From: Candidatus Heimdallarchaeota archaeon
GTDB lineage: Archaea; Asgardarchaeota; Heimdallarchaeia; Hodarchaeales; LC-3
Assembly (NCBI GenBank): GCA_027364495.1
Contig: DAHXPE010000167.1
Coordinates: forward strand, 1 to 6,092
Length of the DNA stretch: 6,092 nucleotides
Reading direction: 5' to 3'
Positions within the stretch are counted from its first letter, which is position 1. Each line of letters begins with the position of its first letter. The notes below the pieces were generated by a model. That model made no database searches and was not told the DNA's origin. It saw only the letters and a list, made by a program, of their open reading frames with translations. This document shows positions 5,930 through 6,092 of the stretch, piece by piece. The translations under genes were made by a program, and so were the position numbers.

Positions 5930-6092
5930 AAAACAGATATATTTAATGTTTCTGAAGGTAAATGGGAATTATATTATCCATTTAGGAGAAATTATCATGC
6001 TCAAAATAATTCAAGTGAACCAATCATGACTGATAATATTAATGCTTTTCATATTATTATAAATTTAAATAATAATCTCTTTTTTACTTTTT
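5927..6092 (+). CDS. Start of a tandem GNAT-family paralogue (cut by window end)
   Basis: ATG 5927 opens a frame with no stop through the window end (55 codons seen). Its first 37 residues align without gaps to residues 4-40 of the preceding GNAT protein with 16 identities, among them W, LY, FR, YH, EP, M and DN in the same spacing. It is therefore most likely a tandem duplicate, still open here. No acetyl-CoA motif lies in the visible part, so the GNAT assignment rests on the paralogy. AGGAG (5905-5909) is a good ribosome site but 17 bases from the ATG, longer than usual; no other start codon lies between in this frame. With only 34 bases after the previous stop, it is probably cotranscribed. 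The last 18 or so residues no longer follow the neighbour, so it has diverged or may be decaying. Confidence 0.68.
   Translation, partial: MKTDIFNVSEGKWELYYPFRRNYHAQNNSSEPIMTDNINAFHIIINLNNNLFFTF

Noticed and set aside
1..6092. CRISPR array, insertion-sequence terminal repeats or integrase attachment site
   Set aside because: No regularly spaced repeats, no paired inverted ends with target duplications, and no intact transposase or integrase in the window.

Overview
The window is AT-rich DNA (one 60-base stretch inside the first GTPase gene is only 17% G+C). It most likely comes from an Asgard archaeon. The evidence is a well-kept Arf-family small GTPase, a second, eroded Ras-like GTPase, an F420-type luciferase-like oxidoreductase, archaeal TATA boxes (for example TTTATATAAT about 40 bases before an ATG), anti-Shine-Dalgarno-type leaders, and T-tract ends without hairpins. 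The lineage call is inference; no ribosomal or marker gene is present.

Layout. Positions 1-157 hold no gene I can support. From about 158 to 743 lies a decayed coding region whose readable protein runs through all three forward frames. An intact but motif-poor Ras-like protein follows (843-1412). Next is a complete luciferase-family (LLM) oxidoreductase (1541-2410), less AT-rich than its neighbours. The 758 bases after it are not empty: the minus strand carries a broken globin gene in three frames (2902 down to 2431). An Arf-like GTPase with all five G-motifs (3169-3729) follows. Positions 3820-4007 form a G+C-rich island (42 of 80 bases G/C over 3901-3980), either a foreign gene fragment or a structured RNA. 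Then come an ISOC1/ISOC2-type isochorismatase-fold hydrolase (4139-4705) and a protein with two GNAT acetyltransferase domains (4837-5892). A tandem paralogue of the GNAT protein starts at 5927 and runs off the window.

The intact genes mostly have their own promoter-like sites and are separated by more than 100 bases, so they look like single transcription units, except that the second GNAT gene may be cotranscribed with the first. I see no shared pathway. The window reads as an accessory region: two unrelated pseudogenes, a compositional island, a tandem duplication, and two lineage-specific small GTPases around metabolic single genes. The best leads are the globin remnant, the pseudo-GTPase with eroded nucleotide-binding motifs, and the G+C-rich island.
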